Part shown: in pieces, positions 18,430-25,893 of the stretch
How the letters are laid out: each line of letters begins with the position of its first letter
Numbering within the stretch: position 1 is the stretch's first letter
Assembly: GCA_009746045.1 (NCBI GenBank)
Contig: RPFO01000528.1
Span: 1-25,893 of the forward strand
Origin: Mesostigma viride
Lineage: Eukaryota > Streptophyta > Mesostigmatophyceae > Mesostigmatales > Mesostigmataceae
DNA: 25,893 bases
Direction of reading: 5' to 3'
Translations under genes and position numbers: made by a program
The notes under the pieces: model-generated
Database searches by the model: none
Seen by the model: only the letters and a program-made list of their open reading frames with translations
Told to the model about the DNA's origin: nothing

Positions 18430-19227
18430 GATCAACCGCGCATGTGCGCCCGCTGCGCGAGGGAGCACATCAACGGCAACGCCCGCTTTGCGCACACTGA
18501 TTTCCGGCAGGCACACCTTCAAGGTGAATGGAAGCCTCATACGACGCAGCGACCTATCGTTGTTAAGCGGCCAGCCGTCACCTGCGGGCAGGGAATGCCG
18601 TGGGCACCACACATGCTGGTGAAGGTCCTTGATCTGGAAGGCGATCGCACGGAGCGTGACAGCATTGTCGCCTCTCCTTACTACGCACCGTCGTGGACGG
18701 GCCAGTTTTCTAGAGTGACATTAGGTGGCGGCAGCGCAGGGATGACGGTCCCCATTTCTGATGTACACCTGCAGCACTGGACAGTGGGCGGTACGGCAGA
18801 GGTGCACCAGCCTGAGCTGATCAGTACCGGCAAACTGTCAGCTGCCACGGTGGCGGCGTTGAAAGAGCACCCGCAGATTGACTTTGAGCATTACAAGACT
18901 GCCACCGCCGCCAGGGCAGCAGCAAAGGATGACTGCAATGCCTACTTTGCCGAGCATGGAGCACGTGCGCTTATCGGGATGCGCCTGTGTGCCCTGTTTC
19001 CGGGGATAGCGAGGAAGAGGGAGCGCTTCCATGGCTGGGTCACTAAGGTTCAGGAAAGGGGAGGTCACCTGCTCATCAAGGCGATGTGGGCTGATGGGCA
19101 GTGTGAGGACTATCATGCCCTGGCGGAGGTGACGCAGTTCGTGTGCGGCTGCCCACACCCAGTCGAGGCATTTGGCCGCGCTCGCTTCTTTCCACAGGAG
19201 CTAGGCTGGCACCGTGAACGCAGGTGA
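18430..19227 (+). CDS. Gene 3 fragment: possible Tudor-like barrel domain
   Basis: The frame begins with MCARCAREHINGNARFAH (a CxxC pair with histidines) and continues without a stop for about 265 codons to 19227. Residues near the C-terminus, ALIGMRLCALFPG ... FHGWVTKVQERGG ... KAMWADGQCEDYHAL, have the G-x-V/L ... F-x-G-x-V ... DG-x-x-E pattern of a small Tudor/agenet-like beta barrel. That is a pattern judgement, not a proven hit. Known barrels of this kind bind methylated lysine or arginine on histones. Nothing else in the frame was recognised. Gene 3 as a whole appears to be broken. Confidence 0.45.
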   Translation, partial: DQPRMCARCAREHINGNARFAHTDFRQAHLQGEWKPHTTQRPIVVKRPAVTCGQGMPWAPHMLVKVLDLEGDRTERDSIVASPYYAPSWTGQFSRVTLGGGSAGMTVPISDVHLQHWTVGGTAEVHQPELISTGKLSAATVAALKEHPQIDFEHYKTATAARAAAKDDCNAYFAEHGARALIGMRLCALFPGIARKRERFHGWVTKVQERGGHLLIKAMWADGQCEDYHALAEVTQFVCGCPHPVEAFGRARFFPQELGWHRERR

Positions 19228-19269
19228 TGGCACCCACATAGACGATGCCGTCCCTGCTGTGCACAGTGA

Positions 19270-19430
19270 CAGTGAAGGCGGGGAGGAGGAGGAAGAGGGA
19301 GAGAAAGAGGGGGAGAAAGAGGGGGAGGAGGGGGAGGAGGAGGGAGAGGGGGAGGGAGAGGGGAGGGAGAATGGGAGGGGGAGGGGGAGGAGGAAGAGGG
19401 AGAGGGAGAGGGAGAGGAGGATGCGGAATG
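19270..19430. repeat. GGGGAG-type purine tract
   Basis: One strand is nearly all purine for about 160 bases. It is read in a plus frame as Glu/Gly-rich and could be an acidic tail of gene 3 (frame 19214-19444), but the composition alone is enough to keep it open. Confidence 0.7.
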
Positions 19431-19444
19431 GGAGCCGGGGATGA

Positions 19445-19886
19445 CTGGTAGATGAGACGGTGCCATCTACCGGCGCATGGAATGAAGTGGTAGACAAGTT
19501 TACTCATGGTTGTCGGCAAGTGGAGCATGCACGCCTGGCCTAGGTGAATTTAAATCAATGAGTTGAGTTTGGAGAGGCTGCATTTTGCTTGGATGAAGAA
19601 TGTGTTAGCATGGCCAAACTTTTATGGCTTGTAGCCAAATCCTCTTGGGGTATGTGCACAGTGTACTAGCGGTGAACATGTGCAATTGCGAGGATTCCTG
19701 TCTTGTAGCGATGTGGCCTCTCACCCTGCAGCCTGGTAGATGTGTTGGCATGCAGCCACCCATCATTGGTCATCCGATCTGGTGTGATTTGCATTTGCAC
19801 ACCTTGTATTAAGGCCATGATATGATGATGTCTTGTTATTTTTAATGTGTATATGCGAAAAGAGGCATAATATGCTTGTATATAGT
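19445..19886. other. Non-coding stretch
   Basis: No reading frame, repeat or RNA gene stood out before the tandem satellite begins. Confidence 0.4.
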
Positions 19887-20640
19887 GCTAGCAAATGTCA
19901 CTACCTTTACCTATGCCTGACCTTACAAGTTGAGGATGGTCTAATGTAGTGGCAAACAGGTTATTTACAACAATTCACAGTTTTCTGACATAGTTTGAGG
20001 CAACTATACTTACCAAAATGCTTGAAAAAGGCAAAAATTGCACCATTTATGCTAGCAAACGTCACTATTTTGAGATCAAACTGGGCCCAAACTTGGCCCA
20101 TGGTCTAATCTAGTGGTGTGTAGGTTGCTTCCAACATTTCATAGCTTTCTGACATAGTTTGATATTGTTTAGTAGCTTACACTGAGCAAAATGCTTGAAA
20201 ATGGCAAAAAATGCACCATTTATGCTAGCAAACGTCACTATTTTGACGTCAGACTGAGCCCAAACTTGGCCCATGGTCTAATCTAGTGGTGTTTAGGTTG
20301 CTTCCAATATTTCATAGCTTTATGACGTAGTTTGATATTGTTTAGTAGCTTACACTTAGCAAAATGCTTGAAAATGGCAAAAAATGCAGTATTTATGCCA
20401 GCAAACGTCACTATTTTGAGTTCAGATTGACCCCAAACTTTGTGCATGGTCTATTCTAGTGGTAATTAGGTTGCTTGCAAATATCCATGATGGTTTGACG
20501 TGATTTAGTACTGTTTCCTATTTATTACTATTTAATTTAATTTAAAATGACAAAAATGTACCTTTATTGCTAGCAAATGTCACCAAGATGACGTCCGATC
20601 GATACCAAACTTTGTACGAGATCTATTTTGGTTGCAAACA
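19887..20640. repeat. Tandem satellite of about 172 bp, 4-5 units
   Basis: GCTAGCAAACGTCAC or a close variant starts units at 19887, 20051, 20224, 20396 and 20569 (spacings 164, 173, 172, 173). Each unit contains CATGGTCTA, CTAGTGG and GCAAAATGCTTGAAAA blocks. The middle units are the most alike; outer units have diverged. Confidence 0.9.
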
Positions 20641-20684
20641 TCATGCATGACAATTTTCAGCATAAAAAGACAAACTTCGGTACG

Positions 20685-20740
20685 AAGTACATTTTGCGTG
20701 CTGGAGTACATTCTTAATGGCTGGTAGGGATGGCTGCAAA
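20685..20740 (+). mobile_element. Relic of the hAT-type ORF
   Basis: GTGCTGGAGTACATTCTTAA followed by a GGCTGG block matches the coding strand of the hAT relic at 12180-12205 and translates to VLEYILNGW, then a stop. It is a short, decayed copy in the opposite orientation. The adjoining AGTACATTTTGCG also occurs in the palindrome arms. Confidence 0.5.
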
Positions 20741-21050
20741 TCGAAAATGGCTGCACACTGTCGCACAGTCGCACTGGCCTCGTCGTCGCTATATTGCATT
20801 ACACCGTCAGTAGCACAGCTGGCATTTGCTGGCACACTGTTATTTATGCGTTATGTACCTAGTCCTAGCTGTCTCCTACCGGCCAAACATTTTGCAAGGC
20901 TTGCGCTGTATGAAAAGAACTGTACGCATCTACTTCTAGTAGTAAAAATCTCAAATGTGCAGTGAGCGCGCCGCGCCCAGAACCTGGGCACCGCGCCAGT
21001 GCCCGCTGCCCGCTGGTACCCCCGAAAAATTCTAAGTCCAAACCGCGTGG
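20741..21050. other. Non-coding stretch with short dyads
   Basis: GCCCAGAACCTGGGC at about 20976 and GGCACCGCGCCAGTGCC at about 20988 form small hairpins. No gene seen. Confidence 0.4.
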
Positions 21051-21075
21051 TCAGACGTAAAATACGCGTAAAATA
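21050..21075. repeat. Cluster of CGTATTTTA-type motifs (right)
   Basis: The minus strand has two direct copies of CGTATTTTA in 25 bases, next to the point where gene 1 loses coding character. Confidence 0.55.
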
Positions 21076-21614
21076 CGTCGAGGCCCATAATATGCTTTAT
21101 CCCGCATTTTATCGCAAAAGTGCGGCGTACAGACCAACCCGGTCTGGCCTTTCTTCTCCCCCTCTGCATTCGCGAATTTGCACCTTTGCATCATCACCTC
21201 CTCAGGCGCGGGTTTCGTTGAGGCAGGATCATCAGTCTGCTCCTGTGTCAGACGGAGAAACGTGTTGGCCAGCGTGCGACTGTAAGCGGAATGCACTGAA
21301 GCAATGCTGTGGGCCGGCTTTTTCTTTCCTTCTGCTTCCTCCTCGTGTACATCCACCCCTGCCGGCTCCACATTCCCTTCCCTTCCCCCCGCTTGCCACA
21401 TAGCCGGGAGGATGTACGTGAGCAGATTGGTATAGTGGCCATCCGCAATATAGTGGCCCTTCCCACGCGTGACTTTGCCGTGTAGATATAGCTTGTTGTA
21501 GTTCCACACGTCAAGCAACGCCTGGCCCAGCGTACGATCCGCCACGGCTAAGTCCTCCGAATTCGCCCCCTTGGCGATGTCGAACAGCTTCTCCAGCTTG
21601 CCGGTCAGCACCGC
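21051..21614 (-). CDS. Gene 1 segment I (last visible block)
   Basis: The frame starts after TGTCGCAG with AVLTGKLEKLFDIAKGANSE and contains ALLDVWNYNKLYLHGKV, HYTNLLTYILPAMWQAGG and an acidic/Lys stretch, then QRCKFANAEG, VCTPHFCDK. The last dozen residues come from the TACG-rich motif cluster and end at a stop, so the natural C-terminus is probably missing. Confidence 0.6.
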   Translation of the reverse strand, partial: AVLTGKLEKLFDIAKGANSEDLAVADRTLGQALLDVWNYNKLYLHGKVTRGKGHYIADGHYTNLLTYILPAMWQAGGREGNVEPAGVDVHEEEAEGKKKPAHSIASVHSAYSRTLANTFLRLTQEQTDDPASTKPAPEEVMMQRCKFANAEGEKKGQTGLVCTPHFCDKMRDKAYYGPRRILRVFYV

Positions 21615-21669
21615 CTGCGACATCAATTAACATCGAGCGAGCAACGACAAAACTCAGTCATAAAAGGCG

Positions 21670-21695
21670 AGGGGTATAGCTGCGGATAGACCCTA
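21670..21695 (-). repeat. Intron dyad in gene 1 intron H/I, copy 3
   Basis: GGGGTATAGCTGCGGATAGA with a following CCCT; one mismatched position in the left arm. Confidence 0.65.
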
Positions 21696-21755
21696 ACAAA
21701 ATTCGAAAAAGAAACGGCCGACAATACGCAACGAAAATTCCAACAAAAAAAAGGA

Positions 21756-21781
21756 GAGGGTCTAGCTGCAGCGAGACCCTC
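21756..21781 (-). repeat. Intron dyad in gene 1 intron H/I, copy 2
   Basis: GAGGGTCT and AGACCCTC around AGCTGCAGCG; a near-perfect stem. A GAAAATTCC also lies before this copy. Confidence 0.8.
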
Positions 21782-21825
21782 GCAAAAAACTTGAAGCGCA
21801 CACAAAAAACAACCACGAAAATTCC

Positions 21826-21850
21826 GAGGGTCTACCCGCAGCTAGACCCT
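21826..21850 (-). repeat. Intron dyad in gene 1 intron H/I, copy 1
   Basis: GGGTCTA and TAGACCC around CCCGCAGC; flanked by GAAAATTCC. Confidence 0.8.
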
Positions 21851-21869
21851 GCCAAAATAGATAGCTTAC

Positions 21870-23036
21870 ATCTTCTTTTGGCTTAGGTAGATTTCGCAGC
21901 TCACTCCACGACGGGAGCAGGTCGCCACCCTTGAGAAGAATGACATTCGTACCCATGTAACCACCACGGAATTTCCGCAACAGGTCCTGGAAGGCGTGCT
22001 CCGCCTCCTTAGGAGTATTTGCGAAATTGGACTCCGCCCCACCCTCGCACATCATTGCCCGAACCTCTCCCCACCCGCCATCCGGCCCCCTGAGAAACGA
22101 CTTTAACCCCTTAAAGTAGTGGTTCCCATCCACCACCGCGTACCGGAGAACCAGATACGGTACCGGTACCCGTTCCTCAAAAAATTTCGGATCGTAGGAC
22201 TTCATCGCAGTATTGCACAGCAGGTTGAAAACTTGCCGACTGCCCTCGATCTCCTGAGGCAAAACTGCTTCCACCTCGTCCACCCTGGCGTAGGTACGCC
22301 ACTCAAGTCCTCTCGCCAGGAAAGAGGTGGTGGACTCCGTGTTAAGCCACACGTCGACTTCAGTATCCGAAAGGGGCCGGAAGTACCTGGACCCCACATC
22401 CTCCGCGTCAATCTTGGCGCCGTGGTGAATCTTCAGCCACTTGACGAAATCCGGCATGCACAAGATTTGCTTGTCGAACAGGTCAGGTTGAGATTCGGCA
22501 AGCGCCTGGAAAGGGAACTGCCAGACCGGGACAACAACCTTGAAGTGCAAGCTGTTGTCCCGCGCATTGAGGAGAATGCGGCCGTTCTCCTTAATGGTTT
22601 CAAGGTTTAAACGCCGCTGCCTCAAAGCCTCTGGCAAAATAAGCGCGTTGACCGTCTGGATCCGCATACTGAAACATCCGGTCTGCTTAAAATCGGCCGG
22701 CCGAATCCAACGCGTTTCCCTGAGAGTATTGGCCTTCCGGATGTTCTGGTCCCTGACCTCCTTGTTCGAGTCGACCTTTTTCGAAGGCTTCCAGCTTTCA
22801 ATGATAGGGTCGGTGTCCGGGTTCCCACTGCTCGTGAGCACCCCCTCCTTAAAAAGCTTGTTGAGTGACCGGAGCAGCTCAAGAAAGGGGGAGAACTCGG
22901 GCCAGTTTGGCAGGTCATCGACGTCCGCCATCCGCCTACTCGAGCAGTACTTGAGCATATCCTTCACCAGCGCGAACACGGCGTCATGACCAGGTAACTT
23001 CTTCTCCACCGTGGCGTCTTCGTCCCCCCCGTCATC
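21870..23036 (-). CDS. Gene 1 exon H (large globular block)
   Basis: 389 codons from acceptor ACTTCAG (DDGGDEDATVEKKLPGHDA) to donor GAT|GTAAGC. Features: RWIRPADFKQTGCFSMRI, LHFKVVVPVWQFPFQAL, VPYLVLRYAVVDGNHYFKG, GGYMGTNVILLKGGDLLPSW. The alternation of hydrophobic strands and conserved-looking Trp and Gly suggests a folded domain, but none was recognised. Confidence 0.7.
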
Positions 23037-23180
23037 CTGAAGTAAAAAATCGAAAAGGACCGCAGGATTTGCTCAAGTCAGTAATATTTAGGCCGACCAC
23101 GACATCCTGTTCAGGGACGAACAAAGTTCTGTTGGAATAATACCTTACTGACACTAAACACCAAGTCCCGCAGCCAGTCA

Positions 23181-23203
23181 GCGTCTACCCGCAGCGAGAG
23201 GTC
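23181..23203 (-). repeat. Intron dyad in gene 1 intron G/H
   Basis: Plus strand GTCTACCCGCAGCGAGAGGT; the right arm is partly lost. Confidence 0.6.
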
Positions 23204-23225
23204 TAAATTTTCACAACAATCGTAC

Positions 23226-23768
23226 CTGTCCAGTTTTCTGCTGCTTCTTGGCCTCCTTAGCCTTCTCCTTCTCCGCCTTCTTCGCCTCCTTCTCCGCCGC
23301 CTTCGCCTCCGCGTTCTTCTTACTGTTAGCCTTTGCCACCGCATTCAGCGCCCTTTTTCCCTCAGCGGCCCGACGACGAAAATCAGCCTTCATGAATTTC
23401 TCGATCTTCTCAACCTTTGCCTCTGAGTACTCCTTAGGCTACCACTTGAAATTCTTGGTGGCTTTCGACTTCACCAGATTTACAAATTCATATGCCAATT
23501 CACTCTGAAAGGTAGCGGCACCCAACACCTCCGTATCGAAATCGGCATCGACTTCCGCCTCAAGTCGTGTCAGGTACTTGCGAAACTCGGACCCCGCAGG
23601 TCCCTCCGAATCGACGCCATCGGGCGGAGACTTAAGCATGATCAGGCCAACAGCAATAATATGATCCTTCGCAACCTTCTTGCGGGAATCCAGCTTTTCC
23701 CTTTCATGCTCAGTCAATGCGGCCTTCGCCGCCTTCCCCCCCGCAGTACCCCCAGCGACAGCCCCCGC
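23226..23768 (-). CDS. Gene 1 exon G with in-frame TAG
   Basis: The frame runs AGAVAGGTAGGKAAKAALTE, through GLIMLKSPPDG and TRLEAEVDADFDTEVL, to NFKW, then TAG at 23439-23441, then continues in the same frame with PKEYSEAKVEKIEKFMKAD and a Lys/Ala/Glu coiled stretch to the donor CAG|GTACGA (23225). Because coding character is the same on both sides and no intron fits, the TAG is a nonsense change or an error. Confidence 0.6.
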
Positions 23769-23828
23769 CTGCATGACAAAAAAAAACCAACAAGAAGGGA
23801 CTTGACCTCAGTTCGATTGTTGCACCAT

Positions 23829-23852
23829 CGTCTCTCTGCGGAGATACCCCTC
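23829..23852 (-). repeat. Intron dyad in gene 1 intron F/G (diverged)
   Basis: Plus strand GTCTCTCTGCGGAGATACCC; the weakest copy. Confidence 0.5.
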
Positions 23853-23894
23853 AGCACGAAAAAAATCACACGAACTCGCGGCGGATGAACGTAC

Positions 23895-24023
23895 CTGCAC
23901 AGCCACTTCTCCCTCAGCGTCTCCCCCATCCTCATCTCCTCCAGCGTTTTCATCCCCCCCATCCTCATCTCCTCCAGCGTTTTCTTCCTCTCCGGCAGCG
24001 CCTGCTGAGGCCAAACCCCCCGC
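23895..24023 (-). CDS. Gene 1 exon F (acidic repeat exon)
   Basis: 43 codons with two copies of a 33-base repeat coding ENAGGDEDGGD (about 23921-23983), phase 0 at both ends, donor CAG|GTACGT. Likely a disordered acidic linker. Confidence 0.6.
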
Positions 24024-24147
24024 CTGTCAACACCGAATACGACAGCTCATTGGAAATCAAAATTAGTCGACATTTGTATATTTCGCATAATGCGCTCACT
24101 AAAACTTCAGGCGGAATGCAGACATCCGGATATCGTTTAATGCTTAC

Positions 24148-24210
24148 CATTTCCATCTCGAGTCCAGACCAAATACCAGCACTGTCAACAGCCATCGCCG
24201 CAGCCGCCCC
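24148..24210 (-). CDS. Gene 1 exon E (63 bases)
   Basis: GAAAAMAVDSAGIWSGLEM plus EM, phase 0 at both ends, between acceptor TTTTTCAG and donor ATG|GTAAGC. Confidence 0.55.
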
Positions 24211-24282
24211 CTGAAAAAAGAAAACAGATTGGTTGGGGGCACCGTTGAAATTAGCCGAAGATGTCAGTCTCAATAAAAGGGT

Positions 24283-24307
24283 GAGGGTCTACCTGCAGCT
24301 AGACCCC
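24283..24307 (-). repeat. Intron dyad in gene 1 intron D/E
   Basis: Near-perfect hairpin: GGGTCTA and TAGACCC (7 bp) around CCTGCAGC. Confidence 0.8.
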
Positions 24308-24347
24308 ATGTAAGATGCTCGTGGAAACTCGACGGACAAGCACCCAC

Positions 24348-24410
24348 CTTATCAACCAAGTCTGACAAATTCGTTACATCCTCCGATACGTCCCCTGGCA
24401 TGGAGCCCCC
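24348..24410 (-). CDS. Gene 1 exon D (63 bases)
   Basis: GGSMPGDVSEDVTNLSDLV plus DK, phase 0 at both ends, between acceptor CATGCAG and donor AAG|GTGGGT. Same length as exon E. Confidence 0.55.
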
Positions 24411-24517
24411 CTGCATGATATGACAGGACAAACCATGAAGGTTGGTCAGCATATAGAGCCCTATTCAGGCAATGGAAACAAACCAAATCGATAAACGATA
24501 TCGGCAAGTTAACGTAC

Positions 24518-25299
24518 CGAAACGTAGAACTTCCACCTCCTCAAAATCTTCCCCAAAGGCCATATCGGCACTTGATGGGCTCTCTCCTTTTCCAGAGTAC
24601 GCCTCAATTCCGCCTCGAAGAACAACTCGAGGGACTGCCAATGGCCTCCCGCCTCTAAATCAGACCACTCCGTGTCTAACTTGGTTCGGATACTCTGGAG
24701 ACAATCAACCAACGAGATTTGATCCAACCATTCCTGGACGACTTCCTGGTGTGGCTTATATGTCTGAATAACATGGAAGTCCTCCCGGTGCCGGAAACTT
24801 TGGATCACCTGTCCAGCCCAATCCAAAAAGAAAGCGACCGCTTCCCGCGAAAGGCTGGCGTCCGGGCTGACAAGAAAGTCGGTCCGCCACTTAACAAAAG
24901 ATTGCAGTAAGTGGTCTCTTGTCATGTCCAAATGCGCGATCACTTCATGTGCGCGCTCCTCCAATCCTCCTACGTGATTCATTCTTCCCGGCACAATTAC
25001 GATAAAGTCACTGTTGGACATGTCAACAAATCCTTTCCTGACAATATCAAACACTTCATCTTCCGACAGTGAAGCCCTCGAATCCACTTTCATATCTCCA
25101 GTCATGAGTTTAAAGAGCTGATGCAACGCAGTGATTTTCAAGGTTTCCATATAGGAGACCTCGATACATGTGAAGCCCATGTGGACCTCGAACTTTTCAA
25201 CCTCATCAAAGAGCGTCGACCATATTAAAGCACGACGGGGAAAGTAACGTCCGACATCCTCCTTCAGATTAAGGATGCACGACTGCGCGATCTTCAAAA
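24518..25299 (-). CDS. Gene 1 segment C
   Basis: The largest helical part, about 260 residues, includes SCILNLKEDVGRYFPRR, MGFTCIEVSYMETLKI and FVKWRTDFLVSPDAS. It ends WKFYVS at the donor TCG|GTACGT (24517). It is one base out of frame with exon B; the missing base lies in the ATAAGG stretch near 25302. It is the same protein judging by the continuing composition, not by any homology. Confidence 0.6.
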
Positions 25300-25569
25300 C
25301 CTTATAAATGTCCGGTCACCAACGACCCTCTTCCCATTAATGGCTCGCTGTGTGGCTTCGAACAATGCAAGACGGCCCAGGCGGTCGTTCTTCCAAATTA
25401 TGTCTGGCGACGCCGGACGGTCCACGACGACACCGGACTTCTCTGCGAACGCTATCTCGGCCGAAAGAAAGCGGATCAAGCCGATCAAGCCCTTTTCGGC
25501 TTTACGACTCGCCCCAGACTCAGACTCAGCCTGAGCCAGGTACTGTTTCAGAATGGCCACCGTGGAGGG
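25300..25569 (-). CDS. Gene 1 exon B
   Basis: It opens after the acceptor TCTGCAG with PSTVAILKQYLAQAES and contains GLIGLIRFLSAEIAFAEK and WKNDRLGRLALFEATQRAI. The frame closes at a TGA by 25294, where exon C's frame takes over within about 20 bases. Confidence 0.65.
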
Positions 25570-25643
25570 CTGCAGACAACAAGAGTAACAAAAAGGCCAC
25601 ACATCGTCGTCGTCGTCGTCAACAACCTTAACTCCTAGGTCAA

Positions 25644-25666
25644 CGTCTCTCCGCAGATAGACCCTT
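25644..25666 (-). repeat. Intron dyad in gene 1 intron A/B
   Basis: Plus strand GTCTCTCCGCAGATAGACCC; diverged arms around a GCAG core. Confidence 0.6.
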
Positions 25667-25764
25667 ACGATCAAAGTATGACATAAAATCCCACCCTTTC
25701 TACGATACACACACACCGTTCAAAAGCCATCTGAGAAATGTACGTCTCACATAAATAAACATAC

Positions 25765-25893
25765 CTGATAATCGACTGAACATCCTTCGGGAGCCCACCC
25801 CTTCTTCACGTTCCCGTCCTGCTCCCCCTCAACCGCCTTCGCAGCCTCCTCCTCCTTCCTCGCAGCCTCGTCCGCCTTCATCCTCTCCTGTCG
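25765..25893 (-). CDS. Gene 1 exon A (partial, at window edge)
   Basis: 43 codons are open from the edge to the donor CAG|GTATGT at 25764. The segment is Lys/Glu/Ala-rich (EAARKEEEAAKAVEGEQDG) and ends GCSVDYQ. It joins exon B in phase 0. Confidence 0.65.

Larger units (their letters stand above)
21051..25893 (-). pseudogene. Gene 1: large multi-exon gene of unknown function, runs off the right edge
   Basis: I could place nine coding segments (A-I). Seven junctions between them have GT..AG introns of 107 to 255 bases, and all seven are phase 0. The join between B and C has no intron and is a one-base frame break. No conserved domain was recognised. The visible parts are a Lys/Glu-rich N-terminal end, a long helical region (B, C), two 63-base exons (D, E), an acidic repeat exon (F), a Lys/Ala/Glu coiled region (G), a large globular exon (H) and a Cys-containing last block (I). 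Two defects, an in-frame TAG in G and the B/C frame break, mean it is either decayed or carries sequence errors. Five introns hold the same dyad element. Confidence 0.65.

Noticed and set aside
19076-19528. Minus-strand Pro/Leu and Ser/Pro-rich frames
   Set aside because: Shadows of the purine tract and of the gene 3 frame.
19887-20640. CRISPR-like array
   Set aside because: The whole unit repeats with no unique spacers, and the DNA is eukaryotic.

Overview
ORGANISM. This is eukaryotic nuclear DNA. The evidence is spliceable exons with GT..AG introns, dense transposon remains, long hexanucleotide arrays and a tandem satellite; there are no bacterial-style operons. A retroelement with its GIY-YIG nuclease at the N-terminus, a layout known from the green lineage and some protists, plus a plant-style hAT/BED-finger relic, point to a green-lineage alga. 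A charophyte such as Chara is my best guess, but this is inference and cannot be proved from the window.

LAYOUT. (1) 511-5289: a Penelope-like element (PLE) on the minus strand with an intact 1018-codon ORF (GIY-YIG endonuclease, then reverse transcriptase), bracketed by two identical 227-bp direct repeats. (2) 5287-6600: a possible terminal exon of another minus-strand gene, then non-coding DNA. (3) About 6600-8300: the 3' end of an LTR retrotransposon on the minus strand (last ORF, polypurine tract, start of the 3' LTR with a hairpin). (4) 8559-11300: a degraded multi-exon minus-strand gene ('gene 2') with acidic and basic low-complexity tracts. (5) 11575-12305: an hAT-type transposase N-terminus (BED zinc finger) broken by a frameshift. 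(6) 12960-14804: three G-quadruplex-type hexanucleotide arrays, including a duplicated array-plus-spacer unit. (7) 15995-16607: a near-perfect 296-bp-arm palindrome. (8) 16608-19444: fragments of a plus-strand gene ('gene 3') with a poly-Gly/Ala tract and a possible Tudor-like barrel, in several frames. (9) 19887-about 20640: a tandem satellite of about 172 bp. (10) 21051-25893: a large minus-strand multi-exon gene ('gene 1'), running off the right edge, whose introns repeatedly carry one short dyad element.

HOW IT FITS. Most of the window is transposon-derived or decayed. Gene 1 is the best-preserved multi-exon gene: I could place nine coding segments and seven introns with GT..AG ends, all in phase 0. 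Even so, it has an in-frame TAG and a one-base frame break. The most unusual signal is the hairpin-forming dyad (GGGTCTA..TAGACCC type) in five of the seven gene 1 introns, three copies in one intron, with a further copy inside the reading frame of gene 2. I recognise no described family for it. Clusters of the short motif CGTATTTTA lie at the broken end of gene 1 (about 21060) and at the broken start of gene 2 (about 11330), so the 10 kb between them may be one large insertion.
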